A stretch of DNA of 64,000 nucleotides, taken from contig NC_064623.1 of NCBI RefSeq assembly GCF_023898315.1, positions 17,497,140-17,561,139 on the forward strand. Reading direction: 5' to 3'. The stretch comes from Schistocerca nitens. Taxonomy: Eukaryota; Arthropoda; Insecta; Orthoptera; Acrididae. The position numbers were made by a program, and so were the translations under genes. The notes under the pieces are model-generated. The model made no database searches and was not told the DNA's origin. It saw only the letters and a program-made list of their open reading frames with translations. Below are positions 12,417-22,811 of this stretch, one piece after another; the stretch's first letter is position 1; each line of letters begins with the position of its first letter.

Positions 12417-12616
12417 AAAATGGTTCAAATGGCTCTGAGCACTATGGGACTTAACTTCTAAGGTCATCAGTCCCCTAGAACTTAGAACTACTTAAACCTA
12501 ACTAACCTAAGGACATCACACACATCCATGCCCGAGGCAGGATTCGAACCTGCGACCGTAGCGGCCACGCGGTTCCAGACTGTAGCGCCTTTAACCGCTT
12601 GGCCACACCGGCCGGC
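12417..12616 (-). mobile_element. tRNA-headed SINE (main family), copy 5, inside DD36E element
   Basis: Full copy in reverse orientation, flanked by CGCCTTTATAA at 12406-12416 and 12617-12627. It interrupts the 5' untranslated part of the DD36E transposon, so it is younger than that insertion. Confidence 0.95.
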
Positions 12617-12734
12617 CGCCTTTATAAGGTAACAAGTATCTGGCACAGTTGTTAGATCGGTTATTGCTGCTACAACGGCAGTTTATCAAGATTAAAGTGA
12701 GTTTGAACGTGGTGTTATAGTCAGCGCACGAGCG

Positions 12735-13680
12735 ATGGGACACAGCATCTCCGAGGTAGCAATGAAGTGGGGATTACCCATTACGACCATTTCACGAGTG
12801 TACCATGAATATCAGCATTCTGGTGAAACATCAAATCTCCGACATCGCAGCGTCTGGAAAAAGTTCCTGCAAGAACGGGACGAACGACGACTGAAGAGAA
12901 TCGTTCAGCGTGACAGAAGCGCAACCCTTCCTCAAATTGCTGCAGATTTCAGTACTGGGCCATCAACAAGCATCAGTGTGCGAACCATTTAACGAAACAT
13001 CTTCGATATGGGCTTTCGGAAGCAAAGGCCCACTCGTGTACCCTTGATGACTGCGCGATACAAAGCTTTACGCCTCGCCTGGCGCGTCAACACCGACATT
13101 GGACTGTTGATGACTGGAAACATGTTTACTGGTCGGACGAGTCTCGTTTCAAATTGTATCGAGCAGATGGACTTGTACGAGTATGGAGACAACCTCATTA
13201 ATTCCTGAATGCCAGCAGGGACTGTTGAAGCTAGTGGACGCTCTGTAATGGTGTGGGGCGTGTGCAGTTGGAGTGACATGGGACCTCTGACAGGTGACAC
13301 GTACGTAAGCATCCTGTCTGATCACCTGCATCCAGTCATGTCCTTCATTCCGACGGACTTGGGCAATTCCAGCAGGACAATGTGACACCCCATACGTTCA
13401 GAATTGCTACAGAGTGGCTCCAGGAACACTCTTCTGAGTTGAAGCCCTTCCGCTGGACATAAAAATGCCCAGGTATGAACTTCATTGAACATCTCTGGGA
13501 TGCCTTGCAACGTGCTGTTCAGAAGAGGTCTGCACCCCCGCGTACTCTTACGGTTTTATGGACAGCTCTGCAGGATTCGTGGTATCAGTTTCCTCCAGCA
13601 CTACTTCACACATTATTCGAATCCATGCCACGTCGTGTTGCGGCACTTCCACGTGCTCGCGGGGGCTCTTCCCGATACCA
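12735..13680 (+). pseudogene. DD36E-type Tc1 transposase, broken
   Basis: The first segment (12735-12992) reads MGHSISEVAMKWGLPITTIS and RLKRIVQRDRSATLPQIAAD, a paired helix-turn-helix DNA-binding region, then meets a stop (TAA) at 12990. Later segments carry VWGVCSWSDMGP near 13250 and the C-terminal end (SMPRRVAALPRARGG) near 13625-13665. At least three frame changes and stops make it non-functional. The family would bind its TIRs and catalyse cut-and-paste transposition at TA. Confidence 0.82.
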
Positions 13681-14202
13681 GGCGGGTGTACCAGTGTCTC
13701 TCGCCCTTCAGTGTAGCTGCTGTTCGTTGTGACGTGGCACGTGCTTGATCCTTTATCTCGTCCTGTGATCCGGCTCCTCCTCCTTTCTTGTACGTTGTTC
13801 CGTCATATCGGAAGGTCTGAAAACTTTTCTTGCACTTGTTCCACTCTTCCTGCGATCGCCTCCGCAGATTTAAGCAGCTCGTGTTGTCACGCATCGCCAA
13901 ACGTAATTTACCGTCCACGACCGCACCCGAAGATTTGAACAGTTCACATGTCTCCAAGGCTACGTTCCATATTACACGACTGGCCATTAAAATTGCTACA
14001 CCACGAAGCTCACGTGCTACAGACACGAAATTTAACCGACAGGGGGAAGATGCTGTGATATGCAAATGATTAGCTTTTCAGAGCATTCACACAAGGTTCG
14101 CGCCGGTGGCGACGCCTACAACGTGCTGACACGAGGAAAGTTTCCAATGGATTTCTCATACACAAACAGCAGTTGACCGGCGTTGCCTGGTGAAACGTTG
14201 TT

Positions 14203-15231
14203 GTGATGCCTCGTGTAAGGAGGAGAAATGCGTACCATCACGTTTCCGACTTAGATAAAGGTCGGATTGTAGCCTATCGCGATTGCGGTTTATCGTATCG
14301 CGACAATGCTGCTCGCGTTCGTCGAGACCCAATGACTGTTAGCAGAATATGGAATCGGTGGTTTCACGAGGGTAACGCGGAACGCTGTGCTGGATCCCAA
14401 CGGCCTCGTATCATTAGCAGTCATCTTATCCGCATGGCTGTAAGGGATCGTGCAGCCACGTCTCGATCCCTGAGTCAACAGATGGGGACGTTTGCAAGAC
14501 AACTATCTGCACGAACAGTTCGACGACGTTTACAGCAGCATGGACAATCAGCTCGTAGACCATCGCTGCGGTTACCCTTAACGCTGCATCACAGACAGGA
14601 GCGCCTGCGATTGTGTACTCAACGACGAACCTGGGTGCACGAATGGCAAAACGTCATTTTTTCGGGTGAATCCAGGTTCTGTTTGCAGCATCATGTTGGT
14701 CGCATCCGTGTTTGACGACATCGCGGTGAACGCAGATTGGAAGCGTGTATTCGTCATCGCCATACTGGCTTATCACCCGGCGTGATGGTATGGGGTGCCA
14801 CTGGTTACACGTCTCGGTCACCTCTTGTTCGCATTGACGTAACTTTGAACAGTGAACGTTACATTTCAGATGTGCTACGACCCGTGGCTCTATCCTTCAT
14901 TCGATCCCTGCAAAACCCTACATTTCAGCAGGACAATGCACTACCGCATGTTGCAGGTCCTGTACGGGCCTTTGTGGGTACAGAAAATATTCGACTGCTG
15001 TCCTGGCCAGCACATTCTCCAGATCTCTCACCAATTGAAACCGTCCGGTCAGTGGTGGCCGAGCAACTGGCTCGTCACAATACGTCAGTCACTACTCTTG
15101 ATGAACTGTGGTATCGTGTCGAAGCTACATGGGCAGCTGTACCTGTACGCGCCATCCAAGCTCTGTTTGACTCAATGCCCAGGCGAATCAAGGCCGTTAT
15201 TACGGCCAGAGGTGGTTGTTCTGGGTACTGA
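14203..15231 (+). pseudogene. DD34E Tc1 transposase, one in-frame stop
   Basis: Begins MMPRVRRRNAYHHVSDLDKG and runs in one frame to GGCSGY, 342 codons, the usual size for Tc1 transposase. The N-terminal bipartite helix-turn-helix covers about residues 10-115 (KGRIVAYRDCGLSYRD; TVSRIWNRW; RTVRRRLQQHG). The core has VIFSGESRFCL, QQDNALPHV and SPDLSPIE, with 34 residues between the second Asp and the Glu. Two defects are visible. A TGA replaces the expected Trp codon after GRIRV (14716-14718), and the first catalytic Asp of the FSDES motif is Gly. A small deletion removes residues before HLIRMAV. Confidence 0.92.
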
Positions 15232-15350
15232 TTTCTCAGGATCTATGAACCCAAATTGCTTGAAAATGTAATCACATGTCAGTTCCAGTATAGTATATTT
15301 GTCCAATGAAAACCCATTTATCATCTGCAACTCGATACCACAGTTCATCA

Positions 15351-15950
15351 TCACCACAGTTCAGGTGATACGCCAGTATGGCGATGACGAATACACGCTT
15401 CCAATGTGCGTTCACCGCGATGTCGCCAAACACGGATGCGACCAACATGATGCTGCAAACAGAACCTGGATTCATCCGAAAAAATGACGTTTTGCCATTC
15501 GTGCACCCAGGTTCGTCGTTGAGTACACCATCGCAGGCGCTCCTGTCTGTGATGCAGCGTCAAGGGTAACCGCAGCCTCGGTCTCGGAGCCGGTAGTCCA
15601 TGCTGCTGCAAACGTCGTCGGACTGTTCGTGCAGATGGTTGTTGTCTTGCAAACGTCCCCATCTGTTGACTCAGGCATCGAGACGTGGCTGCACGATCCG
15701 TTACAGCCATGCGGATAAGATGCCTGTCATCTCGACTGCTAGTGATACGAGGCCGTTGGGATCCAGGAATAACGTTCCGTATTACCCTCGTGAACGCACC
15801 GATTCCATATTCTGGTAACAGTCATTGGATCTCGACCAACGCGAGCAGCAATGTCGCGATACGATAAACCGCATCACGATAGGCTACAATCCGACCTTTA
15901 TCAAAGTCGGAAACGTGATGGTACGCATTTCTCCTCCTTACACGAGGCAT
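15351..15950 (-). pseudogene. DD34E Tc1 transposase 5' half, inverted arm
   Basis: The minus-strand frame 15710-15351 encodes AVTDRAATSRCLSQQMGTF through the first catalytic motif VIFSDESRFCLQHH and stops after HTGVSPE. The first Asp is intact here, unlike in the opposite arm. The N-terminal coding part continues rightward to about 15950 in broken frames. The second and third catalytic residues are absent because the arm ends at the chimera junction. Confidence 0.85.
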
Positions 15951-16219
15951 CACAACAGCGTTTCACCAGGGAACGCCGGTCAACTGCTGTTTGTTTATGG
16001 GAAATCGGTAGGAAACTTTCCTCGTGTGAACACGTTGTAGGTGTCGCCACCGGCGCGAACCTTGTGTGAACGTTCTGAAAAACTAATAATTTGCATATCA
16101 CAGCATCTTCTTCCTGTCGGTTAAATTTCGCGTCTGTAGCAGGTCATCTTCGTGGTGTAGCAATTTTAATGGGCAGTAGTGTAATATTAGAGTTGCTGAC
16201 TGGTGAGTGATGTGTGCGG

Positions 16220-16470
16220 GGGTGCAGGTGTGTTTGAAGACCCGTTTTGTACGTTTTTCTTCAATAACTCGAAAACCGTGGTCTCCAAGTAGAAAATATA
16301 ACTGTATTTAATTTCGTATAAGAAGGTCCTGTTCAGTTTCGCTGTAGGACTAACAGTTTGTGCATAGCAAGCGAGAGAATACGGAAAACTCACACGACGT
16401 TTTTGAAGGCTTTGCAGGTTGTATACAGACCTTGGCTAGGCACAAATGAATCATTCTGTCTAGAGTCGGA
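16220..16470 (+). repeat. Uncharacterised dispersed repeat, copy B
   Basis: Diverged partner of 5380-5660, in the same order: AACTCGAAAACCGTGGTCTC, then GTATAAGAAGGTCCTGTTCA, then AGTTTGTGCATAGC, then GGCTAGGCACAAATGAATCA. No TIR, tail or coding region was recognised. Confidence 0.6.
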
Positions 16471-16482
16471 TGTCGAATGATT

Positions 16483-16531
16483 GGTGATGATGTTGGTGGT
16501 GGTGATGATGATGATGGTGGTGGTTGTGGTT
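16483..16531. repeat. GATGAT/GGTGGT-rich microsatellite
   Basis: Interleaved GAT and GGT triplets. The His-rich open frame it creates on the minus strand is not a gene. Confidence 0.9.
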
Positions 16532-16784
16532 ATATGATATTTCGTAATAACAACATGAAAGAATGCTGCTGTTAAAGCTAGACTTGGAGAAGGAAGCAGT
16601 TTTATGTCTGTCAGTAAGACGGTTTTCACTTAACTGGCTCATGTGCAGATCACATTTTTGCGATACTGCCAACGTCAAAACGTGAAGTCAGCTTCTTTTC
16701 GACAGTGAAAACCTAACGGGGAAACAAGTCACGCGGATAGCATTAGCGATGCAATCACGCGATAAATGTGTCAGCTAAAAAAGA

Positions 16785-16985
16785 TCACGGCTTGTTCAGT
16801 TTGTTAAAAATATAACACTTCACGGGACAGAAATAATGTCGGCAGGAAAGAATCATGCTGTTAAATAAACCCACTTTCAGAACAAATGGGTCGTGGCTCA
16901 GTGGTAAATAATATTAGAGAGGGTTTTTTAATTGCAGATCGGTCCAGAGCAACAAATGCAAAAAGCTACTGACTTCTTGTCTTCT
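16785..16985 (+). repeat. Second uncharacterised dispersed repeat, copy A
   Basis: Matches 26460-26660 in order: a TTAAAAATATAACACTT block, an AATAAACCCACTT...ACAAATGGGTCGTGG block, an AATAATATTAGAGAGGG block and a GATCGGTCCAGAGCAACAA block. It is noncoding. The truncated SINE follows directly. Confidence 0.6.
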
Positions 16986-17145
16986 GCCTGGAGCCGCGCG
17001 ACCGCTACGGTCGCAGGTTCGAATCCTGCCTCGGGCATGGATGTGTGTGATGTCCTTAGGTTAGTTAGGTTTAACTAGTTCTAAGTTCTAGGGGACTGAT
17101 GACGTCAGAAGTTAAGTCCCATAATGCGCAGAGGCATTTGATTTT
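16985..17145 (+). mobile_element. tRNA-headed SINE (main family), copy 6, 5'-truncated
   Basis: Starts within the head (GGAGCCGCGCGACCGCTACG), so the A-box is missing and only the B-box remains. The tail is diverged (AATGCGCAGAGGCATTTGA). No clear target duplication was found. Confidence 0.88.
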
Positions 17146-17411
17146 AACTTAACCCCTCCCTCTCCTTCTTGCTTCCCTAATCCGCTCTTTGCCTGTTTCT
17201 TCTGTGAACGTCGCCGTCACAGGTCCTCAATTAAAACTGTGTCTACTTAGCATCACTTTTGTGCCCATCCTGAGTTGTAATACTGACATAGGCAAGGTAC
17301 AAGCGGTTCAGCTGAGCTATTCGTCTCAGATATTTTTTGAAAAGTCTAGGATATCGTAATACTGTTTTTTACCCGGATTTCCAAATCAGCCATAGTCTCT
17401 TTTCATAGGTA

Positions 17412-18256
17412 CAGGGTGACAATTATTGAACTATACGAAGAAAACGTAAATTATTTACAAACTACGACGTGTACACACTTCCTTCAACATGTGAACATTA
17501 CTACAGATATTCGGATTTTGGTTATGACTTGTCCGATATGCCCTCCATTATTGGCAATGATGTGACGCAGACGGATAGCGAAATTCTGCACGACCCGCTG
17601 TAGTGTCGGAACATCGATGGTATCGATGACCTCCTGAATGCCTGTTTACAGCTCAGAAATGGTTTTGTGGTTATTGCTGTAACCTTGTCTTTAACATAGC
17701 CGCATGAAAAGGAGTGGCATGTGTCCATATCCGGAGAATATGGCGGCCAATTGAGGCCCATGCCAGCGGCCTCTGAATACCCCAGAGCCAGAATGGAGTC
17801 CCCAGAGAGCTCCTCCAGGACATCAAACACTCTCCTGCTTCGATTTGGTCGCGCTCCGTCTTGCTTGAACCACATCTTGTCGAAATCAGTGTCGCTTTGG
17901 ATAATGGGGATGAAATCATCTTCAAAAACCTTCACGTACCGTTCGGCAGTCACCGTGCCATCAAGGAATATCGCACCGATTATTCCGTGACTGGACATTG
18001 CACGCCACAGTCACCTGTTGAGGGTGAAGAGACTTCTCGATCGCGAAATGCGGATTCTCAGTCCCCCAAATGCGCTAATTTTGCTTATTGTCGAACCCAT
18101 CCAAATGAAAGTGGACTTCGTCGCTAAACAAAACAACAAGGCCCACACTAATTCCCATCATGCCCTGCGGCCAACTGTGCAGTGTGAACGTCCCGACGCA
18201 AACCGGTCAGAAGTTACGACGATTTGATTTCACATAGCTCAACAATTGTAGCCCTG
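17412..18256 (-). mobile_element. DD41D-related mariner-superfamily element, internally deleted
   Basis: Ends are diverged inverted repeats (CAGGGTGACAATTATTGAAC at left; CTCAACAATTGTAGCCCTG at right). TA precedes the left end; CA follows the right end where TA is expected. At 845 bp it is about half length. Minus-strand coding covers the first catalytic Asp region to the C-terminus, while the helix-turn-helix half is missing. Confidence 0.78.
17522..18130 (-). pseudogene. Transposase of the DD41D-related element, catalytic part
   Basis: Reading from right to left on the minus strand: FSDEVHFHLDGFDNKQN (first Asp), MSSHGIIGAIFLDGTVTAERYV, MWFKQDGARPNRSRRVFDVL (second Asp), then NWPPYSPDMDTCHSFSCGYVKDK, where the third Asp is His. 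I count 47 residues between the second Asp and that position. A stretch around ALGYSEAAGMGLNW appears to add residues relative to DD41D relatives. Stops and a frameshift near 17660-17700 break the C-terminus. Confidence 0.75.
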
Positions 18257-18289
18257 CATGTTAACTGCAGAGATCCTGGTGACACTTAT

Positions 18290-18740
18290 TTTTTGAAATA
18301 AAAGTGTACTAAATCAAATGAAACTACATTGTTCCAGAGACCTTTTCAAATCTCAAACAAATGCAGACTGAAGCGATGAATGAAAATTGGTCCCAAGCGC
18401 GGTATTCGAACTCAGGTCTCCTGCTCACTAGGCCGATGCTCTAACCACTACGCCACCCTGACACAGTCGCACAGTGTGTCCTAGCACGCCACCCTCCTCA
18501 ATCGAAATTGCCATTCACACTTCAGACGACTTGGTATTGACCCTTATGCCTCAATCTGGATTGAGGAAGGAGGCGTGCTATATGGTAGAGTCCATGCAGT
18601 TGCACAAAAGCATTGTGCGGAGATGCTGCAGTGGTTAGGTCATCTGCCACGTGAGCAAGAGACCTGGGTTCGAATACTGGCCTTGGTACAGTTTTCATTT
18701 GTTGCTTCAGTCTGCATTTCTACATCATAAAAATGTATTA
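18290..18740. mobile_element. Fold-back element with tRNA-like arms, copy 1
   Basis: The left arm (18311-18450), read on the minus strand, is TGGCGTAGTGGTTAGAGC, then GAGTTCGAATACC, then TTTTCATTCATCGCTTCAGT. The right arm (18616-18735), read on the plus strand, repeats the same order: GCTGCAGTGGTTAGG, GGGTTCGAATACTGG, TTTTCATTTGTTGCTTCAGT. Inner sequences AGCACGCCACCCTCCTCAAT and ATTGAGGAAGGAGGCGTGCT are also inverted. The result is two divergent tRNA-like (A-box/B-box) units around a short centre near 18500-18550. The right arm is truncated near 18740. Confidence 0.75.
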
Positions 18741-19130
18741 ATTTACGCTGCTAGTAGCCGTAATTTTAAGAGAGACGAATTGGTTGGCGGTTCACTCTTC
18801 AAAATCAGGTTAGTAGTTTCGGAAAAATTACGATATTTAGAACTTTCGATTTATGACCTCTGAATATGAAACGTAGAGCTGTCTTATGCGAATGGACATA
18901 ACGAGAATCCACTTAGGGAAGAGCATTATTGGGGAAAATTGCAGTTTAAAACTGAATGTAACCAGACTTAGATGTTGTAGACCGTCACACTAGCATGAAG
19001 GTGAAAGACTTGGCATCTGAGGGTGACGCACAAACTTATGCTCTTATTTTTGACAGAGCCTTGAAAGAAAGGTGCAAGTCAAAAATGGAATGTGTATGTG
19101 AAACATGTCTCTGAGGTATAGAGATTGTTC
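18741..19130. other. Unassigned stretch
   Basis: Nothing recognisable. There are only short frames without motifs. Confidence 0.4.
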
Positions 19131-19330
19131 AAAATGGTTCAGATGGCTCTGAGAACTATGCGACTTAACTTCTATGGTCATCAGTCGCCTAGAACTTGGA
19201 ACTACTTAAACCTAACTAACCTAAGGACATCACACACATCCATGCCCGAGGCAGGATTCGAACCTGCGACCGTAGCGATCGCTCGGCTGCAGACTGTAGC
19301 GCCTAGAACCGCACGGACACTCCGGCCGGC
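19131..19330 (-). mobile_element. tRNA-headed SINE (main family), copy 7
   Basis: Full-length but more diverged (AACTATGCGACTTAAC, CTCGGCTGCAGACTGTAG). No matching target duplication is visible, suggesting an older insertion. Confidence 0.92.
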
Positions 19331-20770
19331 CTCCTAAAGGCTCTTACTGTAGTGTGAACCCTTTCTTAAAATGACGGACTGTCGGTACTTTTTGCTTGTA
19401 ATTAATATTGATTTGAAAATTACACGAAAAACAGATGTTACAAATGTGCTTGACAATGACGCCTCGTCGAAATTAGCTAATCGCACGATGAAATAAAACA
19501 TCGCATTACAGGCTACTGCGGACCATGTTCGCGTTTATGAATTTTAGCCTCTCTGACACCCCCCCCCCCCCCCCCGCACTCTACCCTCTCTTGTATCCGA
19601 ACGGCCATTCCTGCCCCATCAATATATCCGCACCACCCCTCCGTTCATACGCCACCTCTCTTCTCCCCAACCCCCCTCCCCCTGCACCGAGCATCGGGAA
19701 TAGACTACCCAACCCATGGCAGGTGCTTCCTGAGTTACTGCCAATGAAGTGCTTCTTTCTATCAGTGTTCCGTGTCACGTTGTTTTCAAATATTTTTAAG
19801 TGCATTATTGTTGTGTTTCCGTTTTTACCTTTTATTATGTTGTCCTATACATAAAAAATTCAGTTTTATTTTCACTTTTCACAATATTTTTAAGTTGATT
19901 GTAAGTATCTCCATTCTATTTTGAAATTTTATAATTTATTTACATTTTTCTTGTCAATTGGCTGAGGGTCATGGTGATTGTACCGATGACTGCACGAGAC
20001 CACATGGATCGAGAGGGGCTGAAATAAGAGTAAAGGAAAGAGAAAGCAGGAGCCTGTGAGAACTGGATGTGCTTCGTGTAGCCAAGCTGAGTTCGCTGCT
20101 TACCGTTAGTAAATGACAACAGAAGCAAGAAGGAAAAGTGGGAGGCAAGCACTGGGTGATTGTGACACCAAAGAGGACACAGGGCAACAGGGCAATGGTT
20201 CAGTGCAGTTCTAGTGCATGAAAGATTGAGAACTGTACGTCTGTATAAAAGTTCGTAATTGAAAAAAACTGTGAACCTTAAAATCTCGGAACTACTTTTC
20301 TTTTTAATAAATGACACGTTATCTGTAAAAGTACAGGAACATGAAACTTTCAAAACATGCCAAGAATAAGATTCGACACGTACGGAACTACAATAATAAA
20401 AAATCCTATGTTTTTTAGTTTCTATGTTCATTTATTTATTGTACAAAATTCTGCCAGAAGAATTAACACTCTGCGAAAATATCATAACACGCCTCATAAT
20501 ACAATTTTTGCAACAATTCTAGCTCAGCATATCTACAAAATTACGGTCATTAATTACGAAATAGTTGGTGTCTTAAGAAGTTTCCAAGATAATGGATTAG
20601 AAAATTTAATAATTTAACGATGGCAGCGTAGGACATATTCGCTCTTCCCTCAAGGCAAATTTCTGGAGGTTCTGTTGAATAGCACATGCCCTCCTTCCTT
20701 TCTCCGTCCTACCTCGATTCAGCCATCAGCTTCGTGTCTGATAACCTCACCATCGTAGGAACCTCAAATG
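19331..20770. other. Unassigned stretch with a C-rich tract
   Basis: Contains a run of about 17 C at 19559-19576 and a pyrimidine-rich patch to 19690. Minus-strand frame 19940-20431 (163 codons) has no recognisable motif and I do not call it a gene. Confidence 0.4.
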
Positions 20771-20939
20771 AAAATCTTAGGTCGACTACTGTGTCTTGTG
20801 TATATTAATAACGTGTCATATGTTACATTACCAGATGCCAAGTTTGTCTTATTTGCAGATGATACAAACATTGCAATAAATAGTAAATCAAATATAAATG
20901 TAGAAAGGGCAGCTAATCAAAATTTTTACTGACATTAAT

Positions 20940-21692
20940 ATGTGGTTCATAGCCAATTCACCGTCATTAAACTTTGAAAAGTCCCACTATATGCAGTTCA
21001 GAACTTCCAACAGATTTCCTTCTGGTGTGTGTATAAAATATGATGACATGGAAATAGGAGAAGTTGAGAGTGTAAAATTCTTGGGATTACAACTTGATAA
21101 TAAATTCAGTTGGGAGCAACATACTAACGAACTGCTCAAGCGCCTAAACAAGTCTGTCTTTGCAATGCGAATGATGTCAGACATAGGAAATATAAATATA
21201 AAAAAACTGGCGTATTTTGCTTATTTTCACTCCATTATGTCATATGGTATCATATTTTGGGGTAACTCCACAAACAGAGAAAAAATTTTTAGAGTACAGA
21301 AGCGTATAATAAGAGTAATGACTAGTGTAAATCCAAGAACATCATGTCGAAACCTATTCAAAGAATTGGGCATATTAACCACAGCTTCTCAGTATATTTA
21401 TTCCTTAATGAAGCTTGTTGTAAATAATACATCTCTTTTTCCAACTAACTGCTTAGCACACAGTATCAATACTAGCAATAAGAACAATATACATAAAGAT
21501 TTAAAATCACGTACTCTTGCCCAGAAAGGAGTCCAGTATTCAGTAACGCATATTTTCAATAAGTTACCAGCAACCATTAAGAGTTTAGTTTCAGACAAGG
21601 TACAATTTAAACATAATCTAAAAGAATTTTTGGTTGCCAACTCCTTCTATTCCATCCATGAGTTTCCCAACAAGTGCAGTAGACCATTTTAA
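20940..21692 (+). pseudogene. LINE reverse transcriptase C-terminal part
   Basis: A 250-codon open frame with WFIANSPSLNFEKSHYMQF (after the FADD palm motif), VKFLGLQLDNKFSWEQH, YFAYFHSIMSYGIIFWGNS and IFRVQKRIIRVMTS, the thumb and connection region of CR1/Jockey-group LINE polymerases. It is intact to its stop but lacks endonuclease and the first part of the RT, so it is a truncated copy. A break separates it from the FADD segment just upstream. Confidence 0.88.
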
Positions 21693-21712
21693 TGATAATT
21701 TATTGTACTTTA

Positions 21713-22050
21713 ATTTTTGACAACACTTGGTTGTAACAGTCAAGTAACTACCTACTGTGTGAATGATGGATGTATGGAACGCAGATGTAAGTCTTAAGTC
21801 TGTAAATAGTGGAAGTTTAGTTTTAAATCTTGTACATAATCTGACTGTTCTTAACTGAGGATCACTGAAATGAATAATTTACTTTAGTTTTTGATAATAC
21901 TTGGTTGTAATAGCCAAGAAAATAGCAAATGTCTGAAGGATGGATTTAATGAAGGCAGATGTAAGTATTAAACCTGTAAATATTAGAAGTTTAAATTTAA
22001 TTCATGTACATAATTTTACTGTTTATTCACTGAGGATCATTAAAATTAAT
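21713..22050 (+). repeat. Diverged tandem duplication in LINE 3' UTR
   Basis: Two units about 175 bp apart, each with TTGATAATACTTGGTTGTAA-type starts, a GGATGGAT block, GCAGATGTAAGT, CTGTAAATA, TGTACATAAT and CTGAGGATCA. Confidence 0.85.
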
Positions 22051-22307
22051 GAAACTCAAGTTTTTCTAATTACATTTTTGTAATGTGTTTATGTGACATG
22101 TTCCACATCCAGGAGGATTCCTTCTTTTATGGGTCTATGGAATGAATAATTAATCTAATCTAATCTAGTCTTCCCTGTTGCCCAGCCAAACTTTATGCTC
22201 CCTCACTTTTCATCTCTGTTAAGCTGAAACAGTATTGGGTCGGTGCATAACTTCGTACCGTTTTCTGGTAAGTTTTATAAACACAACACATACACGTAAC
22301 AGAGACT

Positions 22308-22800
22308 TTAGATATCAGTAATATATTCTCCTTCACTATTTACAACAGTACGCCAACTCTGGAGTAACTTTCCGATTCCGCGACTGTAGAAATCTAGTGG
22401 TTTTGAGCCCAACAACTGGTCGAGCCACGTTCGGAGTGCATTTTCATCTCGAAAGGGAGTTCCTTGAAGGTTGATCGATAGAGAGCCGAAAAAGTGAAAA
22501 TTTGAAGGCCCAAGACCAGAACGACTTCCCAGCGTGTTTCCTGTCAGTCTAGCAGAATGCAGGCGGCCGTTATCGTGAATTAGCATCACTTCACGCAGGC
22601 TTCCTGGTCTGGAAACGTCTCAGTTGTAAACAATAAAATGCAGCAGTGATTGTTACACGTCGGGGAAGCAATGCGTAGCACACCACACGGCCGCACTTCC
22701 ACCAGGCACGTAACACTATCATTTGCGGATGTACGCAGGTTTTTGTACGGGGAGCTCCTGCTTTGTTTGGGCTCAACCAATTCTTTCATTTCCTTACGTT
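22308..22800 (-). pseudogene. Mariner transposase, C-terminal catalytic part
   Basis: Minus-strand segments give WWKCGRVVCYALLPRRVTIT and TAAFYCLQLRRF (22591-22776), then MLIHDNGRLHSARLTG and FRDENALRTWLDQLLGSKP to the end (22308-22589). The segment that should hold the PPYSPDLAPSD motif with the third Asp is deleted between TLGSRSGLG and PSNFHFFG. With that loss plus a frameshift near 22590, the copy cannot encode active transposase. Confidence 0.85.
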
Positions 22801-22811
22801 AGCGTGAAGAG

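Larger units (their letters stand above)
12333..13713 (+). mobile_element. Tc1-like DD36E element, copy 2, containing a SINE
   Basis: TIRs are CACTGAAGCCCCAAAGAAAC at left and CCCTTCAGTG at right, with TA on both sides. Without the 200-bp SINE and its 11-bp duplication the element is about 1.17 kb. The transposase N-terminus lies at 12700-12992 and the catalytic core and C-terminus in shifted frames to 13680. Confidence 0.9.
13975..16181. mobile_element. Head-to-head inverted chimera of DD34E Tc1 elements
   Basis: Both outer ends are the same 5' TIR: CACGACTGGCCATTAAAATT at 13975 and its complement ending GGGCAGTAGTG at 16181, each next to TA. The left part is a nearly complete plus-strand element to about 15332. 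It joins a short inverted scrap of transposase (the DELWYR codons) and then an inverted 5' half from about 15351 to 16181. The arms form an inverted repeat of about 800 bp. The single TA at each outer end suggests the composite moved or formed as one unit. Confidence 0.88.
20775..22170 (+). mobile_element. LINE (CR1/Jockey-like), 5'-truncated, TAATC-tailed
   Basis: The catalytic motif FVLFADDTNIAI appears near 20840. From 20940 to 21692 one frame encodes the rest of the reverse transcriptase. The 3' end has GGGTCTATGGAATGAATAAT followed by (TAATC)n, a tandem-repeat tail typical of non-poly(A) LINEs. The 3' untranslated part contains a diverged tandem duplication (21713-22050). Everything upstream of the palm is missing. 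Confidence 0.85.

Noticed and set aside
19940..20431. Minus-strand frame of 163 codons
   Set aside because: No recognisable domain, mixed low-complexity composition and no neighbouring coding signal; likely chance.
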